A stretch of 33,057 bases of DNA from an uncultured Acidobacteriota bacterium (lineage in GTDB: Bacteria; Acidobacteriota; Blastocatellia; RBC074), in contig CAIKMY010000257.1 in the NCBI GenBank assembly GCA_903828635.1, positions 1-33,057 on the forward strand, given 5' to 3'. Each line of letters starts with the position of its first letter. Positions within the stretch are counted from its first letter, which is position 1. The translations under genes and the position numbers were made by a program. The notes below the pieces were generated by a model. The model saw only the letters and a program-made list of their open reading frames with translations. It made no database searches and was not told the DNA's origin. Of the stretch, positions 1-11,287 are shown piece after piece.

Positions 1-1
1 G

Positions 2-679
2 GGCGAGTCGATCGTCGCGCAGAGGCTCTTCCTCTTTGGCCCACCAGCCCGGACGATCCTTGATCTTTCAACGGGTTACGATCTGACAGTGGTTGGTGCG
101 CATGATCGTTATGAATCAACCCTGCCGGGGCTTGGCCACATCGCGACGTGCATCGTCGAGCAATCGACCAATGCCACGCTGGTCGGCCGCGAGATCCCTC
201 CCGGTCGCGGTTTGCGCGTGCTGGCCTGCATTGACGGGTCGCTTGCCTCGCAGAACGCGCTTCGCTTCATGGCCAGCTCGCTGCAACTCGACTCCTCGGA
301 GGTGACGCTGCTCCATATCGCCGAGACTCCGTGGATCCATCCCGGTCCCGTTCCTGAGTGGACGGAATATCCCAGCCGCGAGTTTGAGGCCGCTGATCCC
401 GAGGGCCAGATCGACCGTGAGCTTCGACGTGAATCGTCCCACATCCTTGAAGTGGCGCGCCTCATGCTCGAATCATACGGGATTGCGGCTCAGGTGCTGG
501 CGAGCGAGGGTGACGCCGTCCTCGAAATCGTCTCCGAGTCTGAGTCGGGGGAGTACGATCTGATCGTTATCGGGGCCACCGGCGAAGAGGGATTGAGGGA
601 GGCGCTGACCGGTCACGCCTCGTCGCGCATTGCGGCTGTCGCTCCATGCTCGGTGCTCATTCCACGGTATGTCGCGTAA
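2..679 (+). CDS. Tandem-domain universal stress protein (5' end outside window)
   Basis: The reading frame is open from base 2, so the true start lies upstream of the window; the GTG at 89 is internal. Two universal stress protein (UspA-fold) domains are visible. The first is represented only by its last part, with the typical strand DLTVVGAHDR and the closing segment NATLVGRE. The second is complete, from about GLRVLACIDGS to the C-terminus, ending in the helix and strand VAPCSVLIPR. The second domain carries a nucleotide-binding-like loop GATGEEG with a later GHASS. It only approximates the G-x2-G-x9-G(S/T) motif, and the first domain lacks the loop, so ATP binding is uncertain. USPs are cytoplasmic proteins linked to stress survival; the partner or signal cannot be told here. 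The gene converges on the penicillin-binding protein gene, with a hairpin repeat between the two. Confidence 0.88.
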   Translation, partial: GESIVAQRLFLFGPPARTILDLSTGYDLTVVGAHDRYESTLPGLGHIATCIVEQSTNATLVGREIPPGRGLRVLACIDGSLASQNALRFMASSLQLDSSEVTLLHIAETPWIHPGPVPEWTEYPSREFEAADPEGQIDRELRRESSHILEVARLMLESYGIAAQVLASEGDAVLEIVSESESGEYDLIVIGATGEEGLREALTGHASSRIAAVAPCSVLIPRYVA

Positions 680-685
680 ATCGGG

Positions 686-756
686 GCACGCAACATCGGA
701 ACATTGCCCGCTGGAAGCATCACGAATCAGGGGGCATGTTCCGATGTCGGCTGTTT
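686..756 (+). repeat. Dispersed hairpin element, copy A
   Basis: The left arm (about 693-709) and right arm (about 732-747) are complementary over roughly 16 bases with one bulge (ACATCGGAACAT pairs with ATGTTCCGATGT), around a 22-base loop. The element lies between the convergent stress-protein and penicillin-binding protein genes and reaches to just short of the latter's stop. A second copy in inverted orientation lies at 13277-13347. The two share the loop segment CACGAATCAGG exactly and match at most arm positions. In this place it could act as a bidirectional transcript end, but there is no U-run, so that is inference. Confidence 0.7.
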
Positions 757-765
757 CTATTCATG

Positions 766-3699
<2,934 letters not shown>

Positions 3700-3713
3700 T
3701 AGTGTGCCGCCAT

Positions 3714-3735
3714 TTGGCCGTCAGTTGGCCATTAG
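3714..3735. repeat. 11-bp tandem duplication before the PBP start
   Basis: Two units of the pattern TTGGCCRTYAG lie head to tail, with a third, degenerate relative at about 3693-3703 that includes the start codon of the penicillin-binding protein gene. On the minus strand this repeats the string AATGGC around the translation start. Confidence 0.6.
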
Positions 3736-3950
3736 TTAAGTTCGGGTCAGCCAGGGCCGCCACAATGGTCACCTGGCCGCTGATAGTGTACTACCAGAAC
3801 CTGCACAAAAACAGTCTTAAAACTTTCCATTGTCAGTACAAAATAGAAATGTCCCCTGCCGGGCAGTTGCCATCCACAAGGGGGAATTCATCGCCGGCGG
3901 CAGGTATTGATGCCTTGTGTTGACTAAACACGAAGCCGGGAGGTGTTCCA

Positions 3951-3978
3951 TTGAACAAAATGCCGCCGATCGTATACT
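3951..3978 (+). promoter_or_regulatory. Sigma70-type promoter for the AAA ATPase gene
   Basis: TTGAAC (3951-3956) and TATACT (3973-3978) are separated by 16 bases, with the ATPase start codon 65 bases further on, after the Shine-Dalgarno AGGAG at 4031. This is the best promoter in the 343-base stretch 3700-4042 between the divergent genes. The rest of that stretch is relatively AT-rich and holds no other gene. No convincing promoter for the penicillin-binding protein gene was found in it. Confidence 0.5.
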
Positions 3979-4042
3979 CTGCCTGCCTGGATAGTGATTT
4001 TGGCGAACGCGCCGTGATGGCGGTAACAAAAGGAGAGACCTC

Positions 4043-5296
4043 ATGTTGAAAGAACTCCATCTCCACCAATGGAAGAGCTTCGAGACGGCGACTCTCCATA
4101 TCGATCCGCTGACGATCCTCATTGGAACCAACGCCAGCGGCAAGTCGAACACCCTCGATGCGCTGTTGTTTCTGCAACGGGTCGCGTCTGGAGTTGGCAT
4201 CTTTCAGGCCATCAACGGCGATGTCAACCTGCCGCCTATCCGTGGAGGCATGGAGTGGGTGTGCCGCAAGCCAGCGAGGGAGTTTACCCTGAAGATGATT
4301 CTGGGGACAGAATCGGATAACTATGATTATCGCTACGAAGTGAGCGTACAGGTCAATGGCGTCAGGGCGGAGGTTGTCCGCGAAGAGTTGATCCTGCTGA
4401 CATACGGCCCGCGCCGCCAGATCCCGAAAGAGAACCGCCTCTTTTACACCCAGCCACCGGAGGCGAACACACCGGGAATTTCCTGTTATTTTTCCACCGG
4501 CACCAAAGGCCCGGGCAGGAGAATCGATGTCAATCGCTCGCACATCGTGCTGGTGCAAGCGGACGCCCTGAACCTGCGCCGGGAGGTGCAAGAGGGGGTC
4601 AAACAGGTGCTTGGTCAGTTGCAGCAGATTTTTGTGTTTGATCCCATACCGAGCCATATGCGTGATTACTCACCCTTCTCTGAAAGGCTCCAAACGGATG
4701 GCTCCAATATTGCGGGGGTGCTTGCCGCCCTCGATCCTTCACAGAAAGCGGAGGTCGAAAAGACCCTGACCGAATATCTCAAAGCCCTGCCGGAGCGTGA
4801 CATTCAGCGAATCTGGACCGAACCGGTCGGCAAGTTTCAGACCGATGCCATGCTCTATTGTGAAGAGGGATGGTTGGGCACAGTTTCGCATACGGTGGAT
4901 GCCCGCGGCATGTCGGACGGGACGCTGCGCTATCTGGCGATCGTCACCGCCATGTTAACCCGTCAACCTGGCAGCCTGCTGGTCATTGAAGAGGTTGATA
5001 ATGGCCTGCATCCTTCCCGAGCCCATGTGTTGGTGGAGATGTTGCGTACTCTGGGCAGGCAACGAAGTATCGATGTCATCGTCACGACCCACAATCCCGC
5101 ACTGCTCGATGCCGCCGGAGTCCAAATGGTACCCTTCATCACGGTTGCCCACCGGGATGCTGTCACTGGTGCCAGTCTGCTTACCCAGTTGGAAGATGTC
5201 CAGCAGCTTCCCAAATTGATGGCCTCCGGATCACTGGGACGCCTGACGTCGGAGGGACGCATCGAGGCGGCTCTCAAACAGGAGGTGGCCAAATGA
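4043..5296 (+). CDS. AAA ATPase of the RecF/OLD-like (AAA_21/AAA_15) type, probable defence-type ATPase
   Basis: ABC/SMC-like ATPase of 417 residues. It shows a Walker A motif GTNASGKSN (28-36, Lys34), an ABC-signature-like segment MSDGTLRY (290-297), a Walker B motif LLVIEEVDNGLHP (312-324, Glu316/Glu317) and an H-loop TTHNPALL (348-355). The central region (about 90-270) is variable and may carry substrate specificity. No nuclease domain of its own is seen. The start is supported by the Shine-Dalgarno AGGAG 8 bases upstream. The stop overlaps an ATG as ATGA. The product of that second frame begins like a PIN-like nuclease but stops after 12 residues. ATPases of this build paired with a nuclease are common in phage-defence and toxin loci; without the partner its role is unknown. 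The neighbourhood is less GC-rich than its surroundings, consistent with transfer. Confidence 0.85.
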   Translation: MLKELHLHQWKSFETATLHIDPLTILIGTNASGKSNTLDALLFLQRVASGVGIFQAINGDVNLPPIRGGMEWVCRKPAREFTLKMILGTESDNYDYRYEVSVQVNGVRAEVVREELILLTYGPRRQIPKENRLFYTQPPEANTPGISCYFSTGTKGPGRRIDVNRSHIVLVQADALNLRREVQEGVKQVLGQLQQIFVFDPIPSHMRDYSPFSERLQTDGSNIAGVLAALDPSQKAEVEKTLTEYLKALPERDIQRIWTEPVGKFQTDAMLYCEEGWLGTVSHTVDARGMSDGTLRYLAIVTAMLTRQPGSLLVIEEVDNGLHPSRAHVLVEMLRTLGRQRSIDVIVTTHNPALLDAAGVQMVPFITVAHRDAVTGASLLTQLEDVQQLPKLMASGSLGRLTSEGRIEAALKQEVAK

Positions 5297-5331
5297 AGAA
5301 GGTGCTGATTCTTGATACGAGCATCCTCTGA
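5293..5331 (+). pseudogene. Truncated PIN-like partner of the AAA ATPase (12 codons left)
   Basis: An ATG overlapping the ATPase stop codon (ATGA) opens a frame that reads MKKVLILDTSIL and then TGA. A hydrophobic strand followed by LDTS and a leucine is the usual start of PIN-like nucleases, where the aspartate is the first metal-binding acidic residue. Nothing in the following 127 bases, in any plus-strand frame, resembles the rest of such a protein. The loss is therefore a deletion or replacement, not just a stop mutation. The identification rests on 12 residues plus the coupled position, so it stays tentative. Confidence 0.45.
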
Positions 5332-5458
5332 ATGGATTGTTCCAAGGATAACCCTCCAGCGGGAGAAAGTCTCAGCCTGACACCCATAAAACTATCCCTT
5401 CTTATGGCAAAGCAGCAGTGTCCGGCCGGCTCCTCGCCTGAGCGCACGTTCCTGACTA

Positions 5459-8251
5459 TCATTCCGCCCTTCCGAGGAGAATGCTGTTAAAAAGCAGCTT
5501 GAAGGTGCCGTGAGGCTGGGCGCGGAAAGTGATCTCCGGTCCGAAGAGGCAGAGCCTGCCTGCTCCGACGCGCGCCTCGGCGGCAGCAACTGCATCTTCG
5601 AGGTGGTGTTCTCCCCAGGCCCAGCCGCTGAGCAGCGGAGCCTTGCCGGCAAACCATGCGACCGGCTTGATGCCACTCAGCGCCGCCTCGGGCCGCAACC
5701 GAAAGGCAGGGCTGTTGTCGAAGAGGAAGTTGACCTTCGTCGCCAGACCATAGGCGATCGGGTGAGTGTTATCGACGCTGGCTTCGAGGATCGATCCGGG
5801 GACATAGAATTTGTCACGCGGCAGGGGACGCTCGCCGCCACTGGCGAGTTTCTCGACGAGGGCATTGCCCATTGGCAGGCCGAGATGATACCCAAGGGCA
5901 GTCGAGCTGCCGATGGTGATGACAGAGCCGCCGGCTTCAAGGAAGGCTTTGAGCTGCGGGACGGTGGTGCTGATGGTAACATTGCCGAGTCGATCGCGGA
6001 ATTCGGCCGGTATCGAGTCATCGCGCTCTCCGGCACGCCCATCGCGTGCGGGGATTGCGCCGCCGACGAAGATCAGCACGTCGAATTGCGAGGCAAGATC
6101 GCCGGCATCGAGCCTCTGCGGATAGACTACGGTGAAGGGAAATTCGAACTGTTCCAGCAGCCAGCGCGTCCAGCCCGAGGGCATCGACCCGCCATAACGA
6201 TCCCAGAGGCCAACGCGCACCGGCCTGATGCGCAGTGTCGCGACACCGGGCGGTGTCGCGATCGGATCAAATTTGAGCCCGAGCTCACCGGCGATCTTTT
6301 CGACGCGCTCAACTGTTCCGGTGCCATTGGCCACCCAGATCGTTCCTGCCGGATAGTGCCGCTCACCAATGGTCAGCGGACTCTTCAGCCAGCGAACCTC
6401 ATCGCCTGCCCGGAGCAGCCGGTTGGTGGCGATGAAGGAGTCATTGACCTCATGGCTCAGCAGGAATCCGGCCGTGCCGGCTGGTGCCGTCACCCTGGCA
6501 GCATCGAGTCGCGCCATCCCGGTGATCTTTTCAAAGGGTCCGTCGAAACCATCGAGCACCCGGTCAAAACTGACTCCCATCTGCAGCGCCAGCGTCCAGC
6601 CGGCATTGTCGTATGGCGGAATCGGCGGTCCTCCGGGATACTGCAGGTCATTGGGATGATCCTGTGGTTCGAACATGTCAAGAATGTGCGCACGAAAGGC
6701 CTGCGCTGTCTTCACCACATAGGATCCGGCCGGATAGCTTCGCCCGGCGACGGTGAAATCGGCTGTGGCGCGGTGAACGGCAATGCCGTTTTTGATCAGC
6801 GCGTTGACGAATTTCGTCACGGTCGAAAAATCGGGCTGATTCGCCGGCAGGATATAGCCGCGCGCATCGCGCCACTCCGGTCGGCGCAGCATCTCGTAAT
6901 ATTTCAGTGGTACGCTCTGGCCGCCTCCGGCGAGGGCAGGGATGTCGATCTCACCGGGCTCTGATCGATCACCATTACCGCGCCGCTCCTTCTGGTAGGT
7001 GGCCTGCACCTCGGCGAGCCGGCGTGGATAGGGCGTCCAGTTATCACGACTGCCGCGCTCGATCGCATTGCGACCCATCCTGAAAATATTCATCAGGAAA
7101 TCTTCGCGATTCTTTGTCGCGACATCGAACACCGCGCGGTTTGCCGTCAGCGAGTACTCGATCGATTGCCGGAAATGCCATTTCTGTGGAGCAATCGGTG
7201 CTGGCAGATTCCCCTGAGGCAGATAACGATTGAAGAGAAACGGGATCTCCATCGGTGTCGGATGGCCAATCGTCTCCGTCAGCAGCCCGATCATGTTGTG
7301 GAAATAGACCGTTGTGCGCAGCCCGCCGTTCCACCATGTCGAGTAGCCGGCTCCGGTGCGCGTCGTCGCTCCCGGCTTGTTCTCGGCAACAAAGCGGTGA
7401 TGCATTGCCGCTCCGACCACATCCAGCCCGGTGACCACCAGCGGGTCATAGAGATAGTTGAATGGATCACGGAATGGCGGTGCAAAGAGCACTGTCCCCG
7501 CCGGCCCCGTCTGGTGATGATTGTAGACAATCTGCGGAAACCATTCGTGATAGAAGACCCGGTTGATTGCCTCCGATTCCGGCTGTGATGAAAGGTAAAA
7601 GTCACGGTTATTGTCGTGACCGATATACTTCTGATAAAGGCGCGGGATGTTCGAATAGCTGCGCTTCGTCTTTTCAGGCTCGCGCATATACCAGTTCGAG
7701 ACCAGCTCCATGCCATCCGGGTTGACGAGGCACCCGAGGATAATCGTCTCGTCAAGGAAGCGGCGCGTCTCCTCATCGTTGAGGCTGACCATCTGCCAGA
7801 TCGTCTCGATCAGTTGCTGCGCACCGAGCGTCTCGGTCGCATGCAGCCCGCCATCGATCCAGACCACCGCCTTGCCCTCGCGAGCCAGCGCGCGCGCCTG
7901 CTCCTCATTCAGACCTTCCGCCAGCGCCAGCCGCCGCGAAATCTCACGGTAGCGATCCAGCTTCCGGTGATTTGCCGCCGAGGTGATGATCGCCAGATAC
8001 ATCGTTCGCCCCTCGGCTGATCGCCCCATCTCAACCACCTTCAGTCGATCTGATTCGCGGTCGAGGACCTTGAGATAGGCCTCGTACTGCGTGTAATTGA
8101 CCAACTGGTAGTCGTCGCCAATCGCGAAGCCGAACTGCTCGCGCGGGCTCGTCAGCTTGGTCTGAGCCGAGGCGATCGACAGTGTGCTGACCAGACAAAG
8201 ACCAATCAGCAGGGAGCGGAAGAGTTGCGGGAGACTGGAAATATGGGACAT
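5459..8251 (-). CDS. Secreted M14-family zinc carboxypeptidase with C-terminal glutamine amidotransferase-like domain
   Basis: 930 residues. A signal peptide (about 1-29, cut after ASA) directs export. The M14 domain (about 45-400) shows the zinc ligands His137 and Glu140 in GGLHATE, the segment NPDG (177-180), NNRDFY (214-219), a histidine of HHQTGP (245-250) as third ligand, and the catalytic glutamate Glu326 in LLTETIG. About residues 690-928 form an alpha/beta domain with FVGGAIP and AGGSVITIG, resembling the class I glutamine amidotransferase/BPL_N-like fold often found at the C-terminus of these large M14 proteins. It probably trims peptides outside the inner membrane; the substrate is unknown. 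A degenerate 9-base repeat lies across its start (about 8228-8260). The upstream gene ends in a terminator, so it is likely transcribed separately. Confidence 0.93.
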   Translation of the reverse strand: MSHISSLPQLFRSLLIGLCLVSTLSIASAQTKLTSPREQFGFAIGDDYQLVNYTQYEAYLKVLDRESDRLKVVEMGRSAEGRTMYLAIITSAANHRKLDRYREISRRLALAEGLNEEQARALAREGKAVVWIDGGLHATETLGAQQLIETIWQMVSLNDEETRRFLDETIILGCLVNPDGMELVSNWYMREPEKTKRSYSNIPRLYQKYIGHDNNRDFYLSSQPESEAINRVFYHEWFPQIVYNHHQTGPAGTVLFAPPFRDPFNYLYDPLVVTGLDVVGAAMHHRFVAENKPGATTRTGAGYSTWWNGGLRTTVYFHNMIGLLTETIGHPTPMEIPFLFNRYLPQGNLPAPIAPQKWHFRQSIEYSLTANRAVFDVATKNREDFLMNIFRMGRNAIERGSRDNWTPYPRRLAEVQATYQKERRGNGDRSEPGEIDIPALAGGGQSVPLKYYEMLRRPEWRDARGYILPANQPDFSTVTKFVNALIKNGIAVHRATADFTVAGRSYPAGSYVVKTAQAFRAHILDMFEPQDHPNDLQYPGGPPIPPYDNAGWTLALQMGVSFDRVLDGFDGPFEKITGMARLDAARVTAPAGTAGFLLSHEVNDSFIATNRLLRAGDEVRWLKSPLTIGERHYPAGTIWVANGTGTVERVEKIAGELGLKFDPIATPPGVATLRIRPVRVGLWDRYGGSMPSGWTRWLLEQFEFPFTVVYPQRLDAGDLASQFDVLIFVGGAIPARDGRAGERDDSIPAEFRDRLGNVTISTTVPQLKAFLEAGGSVITIGSSTALGYHLGLPMGNALVEKLASGGERPLPRDKFYVPGSILEASVDNTHPIAYGLATKVNFLFDNSPAFRLRPEAALSGIKPVAWFAGKAPLLSGWAWGEHHLEDAVAAAEARVGAGRLCLFGPEITFRAQPHGTFKLLFNSILLGRAE

Positions 8252-8341
8252 ATGGGGTGTATGGAATAAATTGGACAGAGTTTGCAGTCAGTGACGCGTG
8301 GGCATCCGGACTGCCGGCATCAAGTCTCGACGTTACGCAGG

Positions 8342-8386
8342 AGACTATAAAACAAAATCGGGCGGTCGACAAAGCGACCGCCCGAT
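8342..8386 (-). terminator. Rho-independent terminator of the DUF5666-repeat gene
   Basis: A perfect 12-bp stem (8357-8368 with 8375-8386, GC-rich core CGGGCGGTCG) closes a 6-base loop. On the minus strand it is followed by the T-rich run TTTTGTTTTATAG. It starts 25 bases after the stop of the DUF5666-repeat gene and separates it from the M14 peptidase gene. This is the clearest terminator in the window. Confidence 0.9.
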
Positions 8387-8410
8387 ATTTGATGAGTGCT
8401 TTTCAGGCGA

Positions 8411-11176
8411 CTACCTGACGCTGATGGTTACCTCGTTGGAGCGGGTGACGCTGCCCTCACCATTGCGAACCTTGATGGTGATGGTCAGGGTACCGGAGGA
8501 GATGTTCGCCGGAAGCTCAACGTTGAACTGGTCAAGTCCGGAGAAACCAGGTGCCGGACCGGCATAGCCCACATTGAGCGTGGTGGTGCCGATGCTGGCG
8601 TCAACCAGTTCGGCGACTCCATTGGCCGGATTGCCATCGAGATCCTCGAGTCCGCGGAGACCGGTGCCGTAAAGCACAAGGAAGAGCCGGTCACCGCTCT
8701 GCCGGGTGATCGTTACCGGCAGGATCCTGCTGGTGGCGCTGTCGTAGCGGGCGAGCGGCTCGTAGCTGGTCTGGCCGCTGGCTTTGACACGCAGCAGCTG
8801 ACCGGCCGGGTTGCCCTTGCCGGAGCCATCAGCGGTGAAGAGGCTCGGCGCGGCGGCCGAGATCTCGATCGTCCCCTGGGCCACAGCCTGACCGTCACGC
8901 ATGACCGTGACCATTGCCGTTCCCGGCAGTACTTCATCCGGGACAAGGTAGTTGATCTGCGTCGGCGAGGCGAAGAAGAGTCCTGCCGCACGCCCGTCGA
9001 CCATCACTGAGACTCCGCCAAGAGTGGTTGGCAGCGGCTGGATATTGGCCGATGCCGTCGTCGTCGTCAGGTTGGAGCCAAAGGCGGCAATGATCGAGGA
9101 GGATGAATTTGATGTCAGGTAGCTGCCGGCATTGACCGAGGCCAGCGGCTGGAACTGCATGAATGTCGCACCGGTCGATCCGGCTTCAACCTCGATGAAC
9201 TTCGCGTCAACCTCACCACCGGGTAATTCGGCACCGACCACCTCGGCGAGTGCTCCAACCTCGATCCGGCTCCGCTGGCGATCGATCAGCGTCGAGCGGC
9301 TGACATTGACCTTGCGGCCATTGTCGAAGACCCACTGGCCGATGAAATTGGCCGTCTCCGGCAGATCGCTCACCCTGGCGATGAACTCGATGATGCTCAG
9401 ATCGTTGATGGGTGCTGTCACGGGTGGAGTCGGTCGTACTGAGATTGAGAGTGCCGTCACCACACCGTCGGCAAAGAGATATCCCTTGACCTCGACGAAG
9501 GCTCCAACCTTGATCTCGCCGCGCTGTGTCTCGGTCTTCGTCGCCTCATTGACGTTGACCTTGCGACTGTTTTTGCCGATCGTCCACTCACCCGGATACT
9601 TCCCGGCGACGGCGGCTGGCAGAGTTTTGATGTCACCATAAAAATTGATGAAGCCGATGGCTCCAGCCGGTGCGTCCTTATCGCGCTCGACCTGAATGGC
9701 GAAGGCGTCAACACCGCCATCGGTCCGCTGGTTACCCTCGACCTGAACATAGGCGCCAACCTGCGGAGTGCCGTGCTCACGGACGATGCGCGTCCGTGAA
9801 CTGACCGTCACCGGCCGTCCGCTGACGACCCACGTGCCAACGAGGGTGCTGCCGTTCGGCAGGGTCTCGATCGTGCCATAGAACCTGGTATAGCTGATTG
9901 ATCCACCGGTGCCGGCTCTGATTTCGATCTCCTTTGCGAGGATCGACCCGTCAGCCTGGATGATTCCCTCAACCTCGGCGATTGCACCAACTTTGGCACT
10001 GGCATTGCCCTGGTCAATCTTCGTCTCGGCAACGACCCTGACGGTGCGCTCGCCAACTTTCCAGGTGCCGATCAGGCTCGGAGTGCTTCCGCTGGTTGAC
10101 GTTGGTTCGATGCTCCTGATCTCACCAGCGAAACGCACGTACCCTGGTGTCGGCTCGGCGCCAATGACCGCGATCGAGGTCGCGATGACCGCACCCGTCT
10201 GGTCGGTTGTTCCCCGAACTTCGACCTGAGCACCAACCACCAGCTTGCTCTTGTCGCCATCGATCTTCGTCTCTGCCGAGACCTTGATCGTTCGGCCACT
10301 CACCTTCCAGTCACCAATGAAATTGCTGGTCGAGGGCAGCGTCTCGATCGTGCCGCGCAGCATTACCGGCAGTGTCGGAACCTGAATCTCGGCCTTGACC
10401 TCGATCCTTGTCGCGGCAAACTTGCCACCGGAGGTCAGGCTGCCGGTCACCTCAACCAGTGATCCGATCATGGCCTTCGCCCTCTGCTCATCAATCACCG
10501 TCTCGTTGGCAACCAGCACCGTGCGGCCGCTGATGACCCACTCTCCCGGCTTGATCGGGTTGGGCAGCTTTTCGACCTTGCCCACAATCCTGATCGTTGT
10601 CGGCGGCCCGAACTCCGGCAGGATGCCGACACTCAGCGCGGTGAGCGAATTGTCCTGCTCGATTCGCGCGATCACTGCGGCATTGGCACCGACTGCCGGG
10701 GCGCCAAGTTTCTGGTCGATCTTTGTCATGTCGTTGACATTGACGGTCCGGGTGCCGATCTTCCACGGGCCGATCCGGCCCGGTGTGCTCGGCAACTCCT
10801 CGATCCGTCCGACAAAGTTGAGCTGCGCGGCACTGACCGGCGCATACTTGATCTCAATTTTAGTGGCGTTGAAGACTCCACTTGACTGCCTTGTCCCACT
10901 GGCCTCGACCCAGGCCCCAACCTGGGGTTTGCCCTCGATCTTCGTCGAAGCGGTAACGCTGACCTTGACCTGTGCAATTGTCCACTCGCCGATCCATCCC
11001 TGGGTTGATGGCAGGCTGACGATCCCGCCGGCAATCTTTGACTCGGGGGCGCTGCCACTCTGAGCTGCGGCCCTCTCGCCCGGAGGGAATGTGGCCAGCG
11101 AGAGAATCATCACCACCACTGCCATCACGAGCGATCTCCGTCGTGCCGGAACCGATGCTGAAAGACTGTTATTCAT
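8411..11176 (-). CDS. Secreted protein with eight DUF5666-like repeats and a TIGR03437-type C-terminal domain
   Basis: 921 residues. A signal peptide (about 1-38, ending GERAAAQ) is followed by eight tandem repeats of about 75 residues. Each runs from a strand such as FVGRIEELP through GxWxI, a V-x-V-x-x-x-T-K-I-D core and VGAxVEVxG to a closing A-x-x-I-x-V strand. This is the DUF5666 pattern, probably a small beta-barrel (OB-like). The last 210 or so residues match the Solibacter-type C-terminal domain (TIGR03437-like): ...NAGSYL, IIAAFGSNL, FASPTQINYLVP, LVLYGTGLRG, GLDQFNVELP. The same kind of domain ends the metalloprotease at 22165-25380. The role is unknown; surface or secreted binding is a guess. 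AGAGG precedes the ATG closely. The 15-bp repeat array upstream may hold its promoters. Confidence 0.88.
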   Translation of the reverse strand: MNNSLSASVPARRRSLVMAVVVMILSLATFPPGERAAAQSGSAPESKIAGGIVSLPSTQGWIGEWTIAQVKVSVTASTKIEGKPQVGAWVEASGTRQSSGVFNATKIEIKYAPVSAAQLNFVGRIEELPSTPGRIGPWKIGTRTVNVNDMTKIDQKLGAPAVGANAAVIARIEQDNSLTALSVGILPEFGPPTTIRIVGKVEKLPNPIKPGEWVISGRTVLVANETVIDEQRAKAMIGSLVEVTGSLTSGGKFAATRIEVKAEIQVPTLPVMLRGTIETLPSTSNFIGDWKVSGRTIKVSAETKIDGDKSKLVVGAQVEVRGTTDQTGAVIATSIAVIGAEPTPGYVRFAGEIRSIEPTSTSGSTPSLIGTWKVGERTVRVVAETKIDQGNASAKVGAIAEVEGIIQADGSILAKEIEIRAGTGGSISYTRFYGTIETLPNGSTLVGTWVVSGRPVTVSSRTRIVREHGTPQVGAYVQVEGNQRTDGGVDAFAIQVERDKDAPAGAIGFINFYGDIKTLPAAVAGKYPGEWTIGKNSRKVNVNEATKTETQRGEIKVGAFVEVKGYLFADGVVTALSISVRPTPPVTAPINDLSIIEFIARVSDLPETANFIGQWVFDNGRKVNVSRSTLIDRQRSRIEVGALAEVVGAELPGGEVDAKFIEVEAGSTGATFMQFQPLASVNAGSYLTSNSSSSIIAAFGSNLTTTTASANIQPLPTTLGGVSVMVDGRAAGLFFASPTQINYLVPDEVLPGTAMVTVMRDGQAVAQGTIEISAAAPSLFTADGSGKGNPAGQLLRVKASGQTSYEPLARYDSATSRILPVTITRQSGDRLFLVLYGTGLRGLEDLDGNPANGVAELVDASIGTTTLNVGYAGPAPGFSGLDQFNVELPANISSGTLTITIKVRNGEGSVTRSNEVTISVR

Positions 11177-11212
11177 ATCGTGTGACCTCTAATGTGGTTG
11201 AGGGCGGGCTCG

Positions 11213-11287
11213 GCTGTCATTATTAAAGCTGTCATTATTAAAGCTGTCAGGATTAAAGCTGTCAGGATTAAAGCTGTCAGGATTCAA
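11213..11287 (-). repeat. 15-bp x5 tandem repeat with built-in promoter hexamers
   Basis: Five contiguous 15-base units. On the minus strand the consensus unit is TTTAATCCTGACAGC; the two units nearest the gene read AA instead of CC, and the first unit differs at its third base. CTGACA of units 1, 2 and 3 lies exactly 17 bases before TTTAAT of units 3, 4 and 5, giving three overlapping -35/-10-like pairs that point at the DUF5666-repeat gene, whose start is 37 bases past the array. TTTAAT lacks the conserved second A of a -10 box, so strength is uncertain. On the plus strand the array could be translated, but nothing supports coding there. Confidence 0.75.

Noticed and set aside
4069-4320. 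Second frame inside the AAA ATPase gene
   Set aside because: It is a shadow of the ATPase reading frame with no independent start signals.
5332-5458. A continuation of the PIN-like gene after a frameshift or stop
   Set aside because: All three forward frames were read. One stays open (MDCSKDN...) but has none of the acidic residues or hydrophobic pattern expected of a PIN domain.
5510-6964. Long (484-codon) plus-strand open frame opposite the M14 peptidase gene
   Set aside because: GC-rich codon bias leaves the antisense frame open. Its translation shows no domain, while the minus strand gives a full M14 enzyme.
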